Assembly (NCBI RefSeq): GCF_020618415.1
Contig: NZ_CP085344.1
Location: 62,001 to 126,000 of the forward strand
DNA from: Cupriavidus sp. MP-37
Lineage (GTDB): Bacteria; Pseudomonadota; Gammaproteobacteria; Burkholderiales; Burkholderiaceae
Direction: 5' to 3'
Length of the DNA stretch: 64,000 bases
The notes under the pieces: generated by a model
What the model was told of the DNA's origin: nothing
Database searches by the model: none
The model's input: the letters and a program-made list of their open reading frames with translations, nothing else
Made by a program: the position numbers and the translations under genes
Shown here: one piece after another, positions 29,054 to 38,266 of the stretch
Layout: each line of letters begins with the position of its first letter
Numbering within the stretch: position 1 is the stretch's first letter

Positions 29054-29910
29054 GCTTCTCCAGGGGGCGGCGCCGCGGGCTGCCCGGGCTGGGGCAGCGC
29101 CTGCAGGGCGCGCTGGGCGCGCTCGCCCAGGAAATACTCGCGGATGAAGGGGTGCTCCACCTTCACCACCTGCGGGATCGGCGCGGCCGCGATCACCTTG
29201 TGGTCGGCCAGCACCGCGACGCGGTCGGACAGCGCCACCAGCGTGTCGAGGTCGTGCGTGATCATGACCACGGTCAGGCCCAGCTCGCGGCGCAGCTCGC
29301 GGATCAGCGCGACGTAGTCGTCGGACGCCATCGGGTCCAGGCCGGCAGTGGGTTCGTCCAGGAACAGCAGCTCGGGTTCCAGCGACAGCGCGCGCGCCAG
29401 CGCCACGCGCTTGATCATGCCGCCGGACAGGTCCGACGGCATCTTGTCGGCATCGCGCGCGGACAGCCCCACCAGCTGCAGCTTGAGTAGCGCCGCCTGG
29501 CAGATCAGATTGTCGGGCAGCGCGCGCAGTTCGCGCAGGGGCAGCGCGATATTGTCGATCACCGACAGCGCCGAGAACAGCGCGCCGCGCTGGAACTGCA
29601 GACCCCAGCGGCTGCGCAGCGCCTGCAGCTGCGCCGGCGCCAGCCGGGCCGGGTCCTCGCCGAAGACCTTGATGGTGCCTGAGGTGGGGCGCTCCAGCCC
29701 GACGATCTGGCGCAGCAGCACGGTCTTGCCGCTGCCCGAGCCGCCGACGATCGACAGCACCTCGCCGCGGTAGACGTCGAGGTTTACATGGTCGTGCACC
29801 ACCGCCTTGCCGAAGCGCTTGACCAGGTCGCGCACCTCGATCACCGGGGTGCGGTCGGGCGCGCGTTGCGGCGCGCCTGGCGGATTCATGTTCGCTGGCG
29901 CCGCGCTCAC
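29050..29910 (-). CDS. MCE/Mla-type ABC transporter ATP-binding protein (MlaF-like)
   Basis: The GTG at 29910 overlaps the permease stop by four bases and has AAGGA upstream; it gives 286 residues. An ATG at 29889 is the alternative. Walker A is GGSGSGKT, the signature is LSGGM and Walker B is LLFLDEPTAGLD, followed by the H-loop ITHD. A short Ala/Gly/Pro tail ends the protein. It powers lipid transport with the STAS-permease and the MCE protein. Confidence 0.93.
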   Translation of the reverse strand: MSAAPANMNPPGAPQRAPDRTPVIEVRDLVKRFGKAVVHDHVNLDVYRGEVLSIVGGSGSGKTVLLRQIVGLERPTSGTIKVFGEDPARLAPAQLQALRSRWGLQFQRGALFSALSVIDNIALPLRELRALPDNLICQAALLKLQLVGLSARDADKMPSDLSGGMIKRVALARALSLEPELLFLDEPTAGLDPMASDDYVALIRELRRELGLTVVMITHDLDTLVALSDRVAVLADHKVIAAAPIPQVVKVEHPFIREYFLGERAQRALQALPQPGQPAAPPPGEA

Positions 29911-31037
29911 AGGCCCACGTCCTTGAACAGGATGGCGAACACCGCGTCGGCCAGGATCACGATGGTGATCGCGGTCACCACCGAGGCGGTGGTGCCTTCG
30001 CCCAGGCTCTGGGTGTTGGGCTTGATGCGCAGGCCGAAGTGGCAGGCGGTCAGCGCGATCAGGATGCCGAACACCACGCCCTTGCCCAGCCCCAGCCACA
30101 GGTTGGCCACCGGCACCGCATCGGGCAGCTCGCGCAGGAAGAAGGCGGCGCTGATGCCCAGCTGCATGCGCGCGGCCAGCATGCCGCCGGCGAGCGCCAT
30201 CACGTCGGTCCACGCCACCAGCAGCGGCATGGCGATGGCCAGCGCGATCACGCGCGGCATGATCAGCCGGAAGCCGTGCGAGATGCCCATCACGCGCATC
30301 GCGTCGAGCTCTTCGGTCACGCGCATCACGCCGATCTGCGCGGTGATGGCCGAGCCCGAGCGCCCCGCGATCAGGATCGCGGCGAGCACCGGCCCCAGTT
30401 CGCGGATCACCGCCATGCCCAGGATGTTGACGATGAAGGTGCTGGCGCCGAAGGTGCGCAGCTGGTTGGCCGACAGGTACGACAGCACGATGCCGATCAG
30501 GAAGCCGACCAGCGCCGTGATCCCCAGCGCCTTGTAGCCCACGTTGTAGATATTGGCCGAGATCTCGCGCCACGGGCCGCGCTGCGGCGTGCGCGCGAAG
30601 CGCAGCAGGTCGAATGCCAGCTGGCCCAGCATGGTGATGCCGTTGCCCAGCTGCGCGCCGAACGACATCACGTTGGCGCCGAGCAGCGTGACCGGGTTGA
30701 AGCGGTCCACCATGTGCTTTTTCCAGCCCTCGTCATGCACCGCGGCAATGCGCTCGAACACGCGGCGCTGGCCCTCGCTCGCCTCGAGCCGTTGCGGCAG
30801 CTGGCCGTTCCAGGCCTGCCACAGCAGCTGCCCGCCGATATGGTCAAGGCGCTCGATGCCGGCCAGCGACCATTGCGCATGATCCGGCGCCTGCGCCAGC
30901 TCATGCAGCTGCGCGCGCAGCTGCCGCGCCTGGCGGCACCCGGCCAGCGCGAGCGCGGTCCAGTCGCCACGCAGCTGTACGCTGACGGTTCCGTCCCCGC
31001 GCGTGATCTGGAAGTCTGGCGTCGTCTGGCGTTCCAA
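29907..31037 (-). CDS. MlaE-family permease with N-terminal STAS domain
   Basis: The 376-residue protein has an N-terminal STAS-like domain (about residues 1-105) followed by the MlaE permease domain with about five helices and the conserved ELGPVLAAILIAGRSGSAITAQIGVMRVTEELDA region. In the E. coli Mla system the STAS function is a separate protein (MlaB); here it is fused. It heads the four-gene MCE operon, divergent from birA. Confidence 0.92.
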   Translation of the reverse strand: MERQTTPDFQITRGDGTVSVQLRGDWTALALAGCRQARQLRAQLHELAQAPDHAQWSLAGIERLDHIGGQLLWQAWNGQLPQRLEASEGQRRVFERIAAVHDEGWKKHMVDRFNPVTLLGANVMSFGAQLGNGITMLGQLAFDLLRFARTPQRGPWREISANIYNVGYKALGITALVGFLIGIVLSYLSANQLRTFGASTFIVNILGMAVIRELGPVLAAILIAGRSGSAITAQIGVMRVTEELDAMRVMGISHGFRLIMPRVIALAIAMPLLVAWTDVMALAGGMLAARMQLGISAAFFLRELPDAVPVANLWLGLGKGVVFGILIALTACHFGLRIKPNTQSLGEGTTASVVTAITIVILADAVFAILFKDVGL

Positions 31038-31135
31038 GGGCTAGCGATGTGATGGCCGAGTCTCGATTCTAAGCCACGCGCCCCGCTGGCGCGACCGCGC
31101 CGTGCCCGGGCGCGTGCCGCGGGGCGCGGCACGGC

Positions 31136-31141
31136 TACAAT
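31136..31141 (+). promoter_or_regulatory. Candidate -10 box (TACAAT) for birA-coaX
   Basis: A TACAAT hexamer 85 bases before the birA start, in the 188-bp divergent region with the MCE operon. No clear -35 box at the right distance. Confidence 0.35.
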
Positions 31142-31225
31142 GCGGCATCCGCCGCAGGACCGGGGTCCCTTCCGGTGCCTGCCTGTTCCGACCGCGCTCC
31201 CGTCCATCCCAGTCCCTTGCCGCGC

Positions 31226-32101
31226 ATGTCCGCCGTTCCTCCGAATCCTCCCGATACGCCCACTGCCACGTCCTGGCGCATCGATGCCGGCGCGCTGCGC
31301 GCCATGCTGTCGCCGGCGCTGCGCGACTGGACCCTGGAACTGGTCGACGAAACCGGCTCGACCAATGCCGACCTCACCGCGCGGTGCCGCCAGGCGCCGT
31401 GGTCCGACGCCGGCACGCTGCGCCTGGCGTATCGCCAGACCGCCGGGCGCGGGCGCCAGGGCCGGCCGTGGCAGGGGCAGGCCGGCATGACGTTCTCGGT
31501 GGCGCTGCCGCTGGCGCTGGCGCCGGCGCAGCTGAGCGGCCTGAGCCTGGCGGTGGGCCTGGCGCTGGCCGAGGCCCTGGCCGACGTCGCCCCGGCGCTG
31601 GGCGCGCGGGTGGGGTTGAAATGGCCCAATGACCTGCAGATCGATGGCCGCAAGCTGGCCGGCATCCTGATCGAGTCGGTGCCGGCGGGCCCGCAGCGGG
31701 TCTGGGCAGTGATCGGCATCGGCCTGAACCTGGTGCGCGATGCGCAGATGGAGGCCGCGCTGGGCCGCCAACTGGCGGGCGTGGCCGAGGGCATGCCGGG
31801 CTTCGATGCCGGGCGCGATGCGCCGCGCCTGCTGGCGGCGGTGCTGGAGCGGCTGGCGGCGATGCGCGCGGACTTCCTCGCGCATGGCTTCGGGCCGATG
31901 GCGCGGCGCTGGTCCGCCGCCGATGCCTACCGCGACCAGCCGGTGCGGCTGCTGCACGACGGCCAGGTGATCGCCGAAGGCATGGCGCGCGGCGTCGACG
32001 AGGCCGGCCACCTGCTGCTGGAAACGCCCGCCGGGCTGGAGCGCATCGCCAGCGGCGAGCTGTCGCTGCGGCCCGCCCCGGGAAAGGCAGGCGACGCATG
32101 A
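31226..32101 (+). CDS. birA: Biotin-[acetyl-CoA-carboxylase] ligase
   Basis: The 291-residue protein has the biotin protein ligase blocks: GSTNADL, the GRGRQGRPW biotinyl-AMP loop, and [19 protein letters not shown]. It lacks the N-terminal winged helix of E. coli BirA, so it should be a ligase without repressor function. An earlier start at 31175 is possible but has no family support. It attaches biotin to the acetyl-CoA carboxylase carrier. Its stop overlaps the coaX start. Confidence 0.94.
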   Translation: MSAVPPNPPDTPTATSWRIDAGALRAMLSPALRDWTLELVDETGSTNADLTARCRQAPWSDAGTLRLAYRQTAGRGRQGRPWQGQAGMTFSVALPLALAPAQLSGLSLAVGLALAEALADVAPALGARVGLKWPNDLQIDGRKLAGILIESVPAGPQRVWAVIGIGLNLVRDAQMEAALGRQLAGVAEGMPGFDAGRDAPRLLAAVLERLAAMRADFLAHGFGPMARRWSAADAYRDQPVRLLHDGQVIAEGMARGVDEAGHLLLETPAGLERIASGELSLRPAPGKAGDA

Positions 32102-32940
32102 CCCCGCCGCGGCTGCTGGTCGATATCGGCAATACCCGGCTCAAGTGGGCGTGGTGCGAAGCCGGTGCGGCGCTGCCTGCCACGGGTGCCCTGCCCACGC
32201 CGTGGCAGCACGCCGGCGCGGTGGCGCATGCCGAGGACGGCGCGTTGCGGACGCTGGCCGCCGAGCTGCGCACGCTGCGCGCCGGCGGGCCGACGCCGTC
32301 GGTGTGGATCAGCAACGTGGCCGGGCCGGTGCTTGCCGCCGCCGTCGATGCCGCGCTGGCCGATGCCTTCGGCGGCTGCGCGCCGGTGCAATGGGTGCGC
32401 AGCGCCGCCGCGCATGGCGACCTTGCCAACGGCTATCGCGAACCCACTCAGCTGGGCGTCGACCGCTGGACCGGCGCCGTCGGCGCGCACCGCTGGCTGC
32501 CGCACGACACGCTGCTGCTGGTGACCGCCGGCACCGCCACCACGCTGGATATCGTCACCGTGGCGGCGGATGGCGGCGCGCGCTTCGAAGGCGGCCTGAT
32601 CCTGCCGGGGCTGGCGCTGATGCTGGGCACGCTGGCACGCAATACGGCGCAGCTGCCGGCGCTGGATGTCGGCGAGGCCGGCAGCGTCGCCGGCGCGCAG
32701 CGGCGCTGGGCCGACAACACCCACGACGCCATTGCCGCCGGTTGCCTGGCGGCGCAGGCTGGCGCGATCGAACGCACCTGGCGCGCGCTGGGCGAGCGCG
32801 GCGAGGCTGCGCGCCCGCCGCGCTGCGTGCTGTCGGGCGGCGCGCGCGGCGCGCTGGCCGGGGCGCTCGCGGTGCCGTTCGAGATGCACGATAATCTGGT
32901 GCTGCTCGGCCTGCATGCGATGGCCCTGGCCGACGCGTAA
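32098..32940 (+). CDS. coaX: Type III pantothenate kinase
   Basis: The 280-residue protein has the ASKHA-type phosphate loop [10 protein letters not shown] at the N terminus, the [14 protein letters not shown] block (about residue 120) and [11 protein letters not shown]. It phosphorylates pantothenate in the first step of coenzyme A synthesis. ATGA overlap with birA suggests coupled translation. Confidence 0.95.
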   Translation: MTPPRLLVDIGNTRLKWAWCEAGAALPATGALPTPWQHAGAVAHAEDGALRTLAAELRTLRAGGPTPSVWISNVAGPVLAAAVDAALADAFGGCAPVQWVRSAAAHGDLANGYREPTQLGVDRWTGAVGAHRWLPHDTLLLVTAGTATTLDIVTVAADGGARFEGGLILPGLALMLGTLARNTAQLPALDVGEAGSVAGAQRRWADNTHDAIAAGCLAAQAGAIERTWRALGERGEAARPPRCVLSGGARGALAGALAVPFEMHDNLVLLGLHAMALADA

Positions 32941-32973
32941 CGACGCTACCTCCCCACCTCCGTCCGATTCCCC

Positions 32974-33186
32974 ATGATCACCCGCTCGCTGCGCTTCGCA
33001 TTGCTGTTGCTGCTGGTCGCCAACGCCGTGCTGTTGGCGGCGGTGCTGGGCGCGTTTGGCGCGCAGCCGCTGTCGGGCTGGTTCGAATCGCCGCGCGAGC
33101 CGCACCGGCTGGAGCAGCAGGTGCGGGGCGAGCGCATGCGGCTGCAAGCGCCGCCGGCCATGCCGGCGTCGGCACCGGGCGCGTAG
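32974..33186 (+). CDS. Small single-pass membrane protein downstream of coaX
   Basis: The 70-residue protein has one N-terminal hydrophobic helix (about 7-28) and a polar tail with SPREPHRLEQQVRGERMRL. The tail resembles the start of the SPOR-like protein found after coaX in related bacteria, but here the frame ends soon after. It may be a shortened relative or a native small protein. 33 bases after coaX. Confidence 0.6.
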   Translation: MITRSLRFALLLLLVANAVLLAAVLGAFGAQPLSGWFESPREPHRLEQQVRGERMRLQAPPAMPASAPGA

Positions 33187-33201
33187 CGCCGGCGCAGTGC
33201 C

Positions 33202-33708
33202 TCAGCCGCCCTGGCGAACCTTGGTCAGCAGCTTGGTGGTCGAGCGGTCGTGCAGGAAGGGGATGGCATAGGCCTGGCCGCCCCAGCTGCGCACCAGCCG
33301 GGTTTCTTCCAGCGTGTCGATATCGTAGTCGCCGCCCTTGACGTAGATGTCGGGCCGCACCAGGCGGATCAGCTCCACCGGCGTCTGTTCGCGGAACATC
33401 GCCACCAGGTCGACCGAGGCCAGCGCGGCCAGCAGCGCCATGCGGTCGGATTCATGGTTGAGCGGGCGGTCGTCGCCCTTGCCCAGCATCTTCACCGACG
33501 CATCGCTGTTGACCCCGACCACCAGGCTCGCGCCCAGCGCGCGCGCCTGCGCAAGGTAGGTGGCATGGCCGCGATGCAGGATGTCGAAGACGCCGTTGGT
33601 AAACACCAGCGGGCGCGGCAGCGCGGCGATGCGCGCGGCCAGCGCGGCGGCGTCGTCGGCGGGAGTCAGCTTGGATTCGAAGGCGGGTACGGACATGGAT
33701 CGGGACAT
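33202..33708 (-). CDS. hldE: D-glycero-beta-D-manno-heptose 1-phosphate adenylyltransferase
   Basis: The 168-residue protein is the stand-alone nucleotidyltransferase domain of HldE (RfaE domain II; also called rfaE2 or hldC in split systems). FTNGVFDILHRGHATYL holds the H-x-G-H motif (about 45-48), and YVKGGDYD and the RSTTKLLTKV end are typical. It makes ADP-heptose for the lipopolysaccharide core. The kinase domain is not in this window. Starts at 33708 or 33696 are both possible. Confidence 0.92.
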   Translation of the reverse strand: MSRSMSVPAFESKLTPADDAAALAARIAALPRPLVFTNGVFDILHRGHATYLAQARALGASLVVGVNSDASVKMLGKGDDRPLNHESDRMALLAALASVDLVAMFREQTPVELIRLVRPDIYVKGGDYDIDTLEETRLVRSWGGQAYAIPFLHDRSTTKLLTKVRQGG

Positions 33709-33999
33709 GGGATGGTTGGAGGCCGGCACCGTGGCGGAGCCGGCGCGCTTGCCCGAATGGTACCTGTTCTTGCGGCGCGCTCCGGGCCGGTGCCGGCTGG
33801 CGCCGTCGCGCCACGGTAGCGGCGACCGGCACGGCAAGGATGTAGTAACCGGCTACTACCTGCGCGGCGGCTGGCGCGCTTATCATCCGCGGCACCGTAT
33901 TTCCGGGAACAGGAAAACGGCGTTGCACCCTACCCGCCAGGGCCGGACCGGATCCGGCGCGCCGCCGCGGGCCGCATTTGTCGGGAATGCGTGAAGGCA

Positions 34000-34056
34000 A
34001 GAAAGAAGGTAAGAAAGAAGGTAAAAAAATGCCCCGCTTCGGCGGGGCATTTTTTT
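34000..34056. terminator. Bidirectional terminator between the heptose gene region and the di-iron gene
   Basis: A7-TGCCCCGC, loop TTCG, GCGGGGCA-T7 forms a near-perfect 15-bp stem at 34023-34056 with runs that serve either strand. Just before it, GAAAGAAGGTAA is repeated in tandem (34000-34023). It ends the minus-strand gene that stops at 34079. The 370-bp stretch 33709-34078 holds no other feature that I can support. Confidence 0.88.
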
Positions 34057-34078
34057 GTCCGGACCGGACCGACCAGGC

Positions 34079-34936
34079 CTATGCCGGGCGCGCCGCGCCG
34101 GCGCCTTGCAGGCTGGCGTTCAGCTCCTTGCGGTAGCGGTTCAGGTCCTGCACGGTTTCAAAGGTACGTTCGAACAGCAGCGACATGTTGTGCAGGATCC
34201 GTTCGATGACCTTCTTCTCCCAGCCTTCGTCGAAGCGGATCTGTTCGTCCAGCCATTTCTCGAGCCAGTCCGGGTCCGGCAGGCGCGACTGCACCGTGTC
34301 ATTGGGGAACAGTGCCTTGTTGACGTGCAGGTTGGTCGGGTGCAGCGGCTTCTCGGTGCGGCGCGCCGAGGCCATCAGCACGCCGATCTTGGCGAAGGCC
34401 GCGCGCGCGCTGTCGCCGAACTGCGCCAGGTATTTCTTCATGTAGCGCAGGTAGGCGCCGCCGTGGCGGGCTTCGTCCTGCGACAGGGTGCGGTAGATAT
34501 GCTTGATCACCGGTTCGGTGTGCCATTCGGCGGCACGGCGGTACCAGTGGTTCAGGCGGATCTCGCCGCAGAAATGCAGCATCAGCGTTTCCAGCGGCGG
34601 GGCCGGGTCGAACTCGAAGCGCACCGCGTGCAGTTCTTCCTCGGTCGGCACCAGGTCCGGGCGGAAGCGGCGCAGGTACTCCATCAGCACCAGCGAATGC
34701 TTCTGTTCCTCGAAGAACCAGATGCTCATGAACGCCGAAAAGTCAGAGTCGTGGCGGTTGTCGCGCAGGAACATCTCGGTCGCGGGCAGGGCGGACCATT
34801 CCGTGATCGCATTCATGCGAATGGTCTTGGCCTGGTCGTCCGTCAGCATGCTGGCGTCGAAGGAGTCCCAGGGGATGTCCTTGTCCATGTGCCAGCGGAC
34901 GGCTTCCAACGATTTGAACAGTTCGGGGTAGAGCAT
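34079..34936 (-). CDS. Ferritin-like di-iron carboxylate protein
   Basis: The 285-residue all-helical protein shows two carboxylate/histidine pairs: Glu about residue 54 with Glu-x-x-His at 77-80 (FFEEQKHS), and Glu about 125 with Glu-x-x-His at 155-158 (QDEARHGG). This is the di-iron site of the ferritin-like superfamily and is closest in style to acyl-ACP desaturases and related oxygenases. The substrate is not known. Single gene with its own terminator. Confidence 0.78.
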   Translation of the reverse strand: MLYPELFKSLEAVRWHMDKDIPWDSFDASMLTDDQAKTIRMNAITEWSALPATEMFLRDNRHDSDFSAFMSIWFFEEQKHSLVLMEYLRRFRPDLVPTEEELHAVRFEFDPAPPLETLMLHFCGEIRLNHWYRRAAEWHTEPVIKHIYRTLSQDEARHGGAYLRYMKKYLAQFGDSARAAFAKIGVLMASARRTEKPLHPTNLHVNKALFPNDTVQSRLPDPDWLEKWLDEQIRFDEGWEKKVIERILHNMSLLFERTFETVQDLNRYRKELNASLQGAGAARPA

Positions 34937-35136
34937 GGTAAGCCTTTGAAATTACGGGCAGATTCTACCAGATGCGAATTATTCTCTTCTTCCTTTTTTA
35001 GGCGGGATCGGGGCGAATGCAACGCCTTGGGCGGGGTTTGGCGCCGCATGTTGCATATTCCGGGCGATCAGCGCCGCGGCGGCGCGGCAAAGTGCCTGCG
35101 CGGGCGCCCATGGCGCCCGCATGTGACGGTGGCGGC

Positions 35137-36414
35137 TCAGGGCGAGATCGCCTGCTCGGCTGGCTGGTCCCCCACGCCCGGCGCCGCGGGCGCCGCGCCC
35201 GGGACGACGCCGTAGAGGAAGGCCGCCAGCTCGTCGGCCTGGGCCTCGGCGTCGCGCTCGCCCAGCGCGATCAGCGCCTGCGTAAAGGCCGGCTCGAACA
35301 GCAGGTAGCTGGCGAACGCGGCGCCGCGCGCCTCGGTGCCGCCCAGCGGCGCCAGCAGCGCGCGCACGGTGCGCGGCAACTGCTTCTGGTGCTCGGCGGC
35401 GATGGCTTCGATCGGCTCGCTGGGCGCCACCGTCATGACCTGCACCGGGCGCCAGCCTTCGCGGTCGCCGGCGACCTCGGGCATGCGTGCCAGCAGCCGG
35501 TTGATATGCAGCAGCCGCTCCAGGTCGGCGTTCAGCCCGTCGAGGAAGATGCTGGCCAGCGCCTGGCCGCCCACCTGCGCCAGCGACGGATAGCCGCCCC
35601 CGGGCATGGTGTCGAACCAGCCCGAGCGCTGCCGCGACGCCGCGCCGATCGCCAGGATGCGCGACGCGCCCAGGTGGATCGCCGGCGACAGCGGCGACAT
35701 CTGGCGCATGGTGCCGTCGCCGAACCACTCGTGGTGGCCGTCCAGTTCCAGCGGCATGGCGGGGAACAGGAACGGGATCGATGACGATGCCAGCAGGTGG
35801 TCCACGGTGATCTGCGCCGGCACCGCGATGCGCTGGCTGCGGTGCCACGGATGGATGCGGTGGTGCGACTGGTAGAAGGTCACATGGCGTCCGGTGCTGT
35901 ACGACAGCGCCGTCACCGCGAACGCCTGCAGCGCGCCGCTGTCCAGGCTGGCCTGCACCCGCGCGGGCTCGAACAGCTCGCCCAGCATGCTGCCCAGCGG
36001 CGTGTTGTCGAACAGGGCGCGCGGCGCGCGCCGCTGGGTGGCCCAGCCCAGCGCCAGCGTCGACAGCCAGCGCGCTCCCGACACGCCCACGCGCAGCACA
36101 TCGGTGCGGTAGACCTCGTCGGCATGGATGCTGTGCCAGAGCGCGCCCAGGCTCTGCGTGGCGGCCTGGAAGTCGCCGGCGTGGATGGCCAGCCCCGCGC
36201 CGTTGATGGCCCCGGCCGAGGTGCCGGCGATGATGCCGAACGGCAGCGCGGCCTGCGCCTTGCCGAGGCGCGCGGCGATGCGAGCCACGCCGTTGAGCAC
36301 GCCGGCCTGGTAGGCGGCGCGTGCGCCGCCGCCCATCATGATCAGGGCGGTGGCGGCGGGGTTGGGACCGGAGGAGGGCGCCGCGGGGGGCAGCGGCAGG
36401 GAATCGCGGTGCAT
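35137..36414 (-). CDS. Patatin-like phospholipase
   Basis: The 425-residue protein has the patatin set: glycine-rich oxyanion loop MMGGGARAAYQ (about 27-36), nucleophile Gly-Thr-Ser-Ala-Gly (Ser about 66) and the Asp of GDGTMRQMSPL (about 222). No signal peptide is seen, so it is probably cytoplasmic. It would hydrolyse acyl esters such as phospholipids or other lipids. It lies 35 bases downstream of phaM on the same strand, and could be co-transcribed. Confidence 0.9.
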   Translation of the reverse strand: MHRDSLPLPPAAPSSGPNPAATALIMMGGGARAAYQAGVLNGVARIAARLGKAQAALPFGIIAGTSAGAINGAGLAIHAGDFQAATQSLGALWHSIHADEVYRTDVLRVGVSGARWLSTLALGWATQRRAPRALFDNTPLGSMLGELFEPARVQASLDSGALQAFAVTALSYSTGRHVTFYQSHHRIHPWHRSQRIAVPAQITVDHLLASSSIPFLFPAMPLELDGHHEWFGDGTMRQMSPLSPAIHLGASRILAIGAASRQRSGWFDTMPGGGYPSLAQVGGQALASIFLDGLNADLERLLHINRLLARMPEVAGDREGWRPVQVMTVAPSEPIEAIAAEHQKQLPRTVRALLAPLGGTEARGAAFASYLLFEPAFTQALIALGERDAEAQADELAAFLYGVVPGAAPAAPGVGDQPAEQAISP

Positions 36415-36449
36415 GGGGGCGGAAGCGGGGGCGTCGGGCCGTGGCGGGA

Positions 36450-37247
36450 TCAGTTGGTGACGCTGCCTCCGGCGCCGTTGTTGCTGCCGTTACCGCCATC
36501 GCCGCCCTCGCCGGCATGCCGGGCCGGTTTGGCCTTGGCCGACTTCCTGGCAGCCGCTTTCTTCGCCGGTGCCTTCTTCGCGGCAGGCCTGGAGGCGCCG
36601 GATGATGGCGGCTCGCCGGCTGCCGCGGTCTTCGGCTTCCCTGCGCCGGATGGTGCGGCGCCGGCTGGCGTGGCGGCGCCGGCGGCGCCAAAGCCCCCCA
36701 TGCCGCCCATGCCGAACGGCACCATGCTGGCCGCGGCGGCGCTGCTGGCAATCTGGTTGAACTGTTGTTGCAGCATGTCCCACCACAGCGCGGCGTTGGG
36801 CGCCCGGGCCGCCTCGGCGTCGCCGGCGGCGGGCTGGGCGGGCTGGGCGGGCTCGGCGGCGGGCGGCTCTGCCGGCTTGCCGCTGCCGGTATCGGCGCCG
36901 GTGCGTTGCGGCGCCTCGGCGCTGGGCGCGTTGGCCGCGCGCGCGACGTTGTCCATGGCCGATTGCATCGCCTCGGGCGACAGCGCGTTGCCGAAGGTCT
37001 GCAGCGCCACCAGCGTGGCGCGCTGCACTTCGAGTCCCTGGATGGTGGTGCGCAGCAGGTTGGTATTCAGCTGCAGCCAGCTTTCCACCGCCTTCAGGTC
37101 GGCGATGCGCTTGTCGAGGTCTTCCAGGTCCATCGGCGGCGTCATGGCCTGCAGGCCGGGCATCAGGCTGGCGGGCATGCCCGCCCCGCCCCAGAGTCGG
37201 CGCATGAAGTCGAAGCCGTTGGTGAAATCGGGAATCTGTCCGAACAT
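36450..37247 (-). CDS. phaM: PHB granule-associated multifunctional regulator PhaM
   Basis: The 265-residue protein opens MFGQIPDFTNGFDFMRRLWGG as known for PhaM of Ralstonia eutropha, with a helical middle (DLEDLDKRIADLKAVESWLQLN) and a Lys/Ala/Pro-rich C terminus (KKAPAKKAAARKSAKAKPA) like histone H1 tails. PhaM binds PHB synthase and activates it, and tethers granules to the nucleoid through the basic tail. It is away from the phaCAB genes. The end of the protein is Gly/Asn-rich. Confidence 0.93.
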   Translation of the reverse strand: MFGQIPDFTNGFDFMRRLWGGAGMPASLMPGLQAMTPPMDLEDLDKRIADLKAVESWLQLNTNLLRTTIQGLEVQRATLVALQTFGNALSPEAMQSAMDNVARAANAPSAEAPQRTGADTGSGKPAEPPAAEPAQPAQPAAGDAEAARAPNAALWWDMLQQQFNQIASSAAAASMVPFGMGGMGGFGAAGAATPAGAAPSGAGKPKTAAAGEPPSSGASRPAAKKAPAKKAAARKSAKAKPARHAGEGGDGGNGSNNGAGGSVTN

Positions 37248-37312
37248 GGTCGCGCGCTCCGTGTGCGGCGCAGCCCGTTGCCCGGACCTCCGGGAGCGCG
37301 GCTGCGTCGTCG

Positions 37313-38146
37313 TTACCTGAACTGAGGCGGCCGCTTCTCGCGCAGGCTCGCCATGCCTTCGTGCACGTCGGGGCCGGCAAAGCCCATGAATTCCAGCGCC
37401 AGCGAGGTATCGAAAGCGGGGCCGGCCATGCGCAGCCAGTTGTTGAGGGCATACTTGGTCCAGCGGATCGCGCTCTGCGATCCCGCCGCCAGCCGGTTGG
37501 CCACCTCGAACGCGCGCGCCACCAGTTCGTCCTCATCCACCGCCAGCGAGACCAGGCCGATCCGCTCGGCCTCTTCGCCGCTGACCGACTCGCACAGCAT
37601 CAGATAGTACTTGGCCTTGGCCATTCCGCACAGCAGCGGCCACACGATCGCGGCATGGTCGCCGGCGGCGACGCCCAGGCGGGTATGGCCGTCGACGATG
37701 CGCGCGGTCTTGGCCGCGATCGAGATATCGGCGAGCAGGCCCGCCACCAGGCCGGCGCCGACGGCCGGGCCGTGCATCGCCGAGACCACCGGCTTGTCGC
37801 AGTTGATGACGTTGTAGACCAGGTCGCGCGCCTCGTGCCAGACGCGGGTGCGGGTGTCGAAGTCGTTGGCCATGTCCTCGACCAGCGCCAGGTCGCCACC
37901 GGCGGAGAAGCCCTTGCCCTCGCCGCGGATCAGCGCCACGCGCACGTCGGGGTCGGCGGACACGTCGCGCCAGATTTCGGCCAGCTCGCGGTGCATGCTG
38001 GCGTCCGCGGTGGCCAGCTTCTGGTTGGCCGACTGGGCCGCGCCCATGACGATTTCCAGGATCGGGCCGTGGCGGCGCAGAGTCAGCGCGCGGTAGCGCT
38101 CGTAGCGCGGGGACAGCGTGGCGGTGTCAGCGGAGGGCGTGGTCAT
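37313..38146 (-). CDS. Enoyl-CoA hydratase/isomerase family protein
   Basis: The 277-residue crotonase-fold protein has the oxyanion-hole blocks ([16 protein letters not shown] and [18 protein letters not shown]). The ATG at 38146 (MTTPSAD) was chosen over an upstream start. The usual catalytic Glu positions are not obvious, so the reaction (hydration or another crotonase chemistry) is open. A TetR-like palindrome lies 55 bases upstream. Reads in the same direction as phaM and the fumarylacetoacetase-family gene. Confidence 0.88.
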   Translation of the reverse strand: MTTPSADTATLSPRYERYRALTLRRHGPILEIVMGAAQSANQKLATADASMHRELAEIWRDVSADPDVRVALIRGEGKGFSAGGDLALVEDMANDFDTRTRVWHEARDLVYNVINCDKPVVSAMHGPAVGAGLVAGLLADISIAAKTARIVDGHTRLGVAAGDHAAIVWPLLCGMAKAKYYLMLCESVSGEEAERIGLVSLAVDEDELVARAFEVANRLAAGSQSAIRWTKYALNNWLRMAGPAFDTSLALEFMGFAGPDVHEGMASLREKRPPQFR

Positions 38147-38200
38147 GGGGGGCCTGTGAAGTGGGCGCCAGCGGGGGCGCCGATGCATGGTTAATTTGCC

Positions 38201-38216
38201 AACCGATCGGTCGGTT
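38201..38216. promoter_or_regulatory. TetR-like operator candidate upstream of the enoyl-CoA hydratase gene
   Basis: AACCGATC directly followed by GGTCGGTT is a near-perfect 16-bp dyad (one mismatched pair) flanked on both sides by TTAATT/TAATT. ACCG..CGGT dyads are common TetR-family sites. It lies in the only AT-rich patch of the 120-bp gap. Confidence 0.55.
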
Positions 38217-38266
38217 AATTATATGCAAATCCGGCACGCCGCCAGCGCTTGCTGGCCCGCCGTGCT

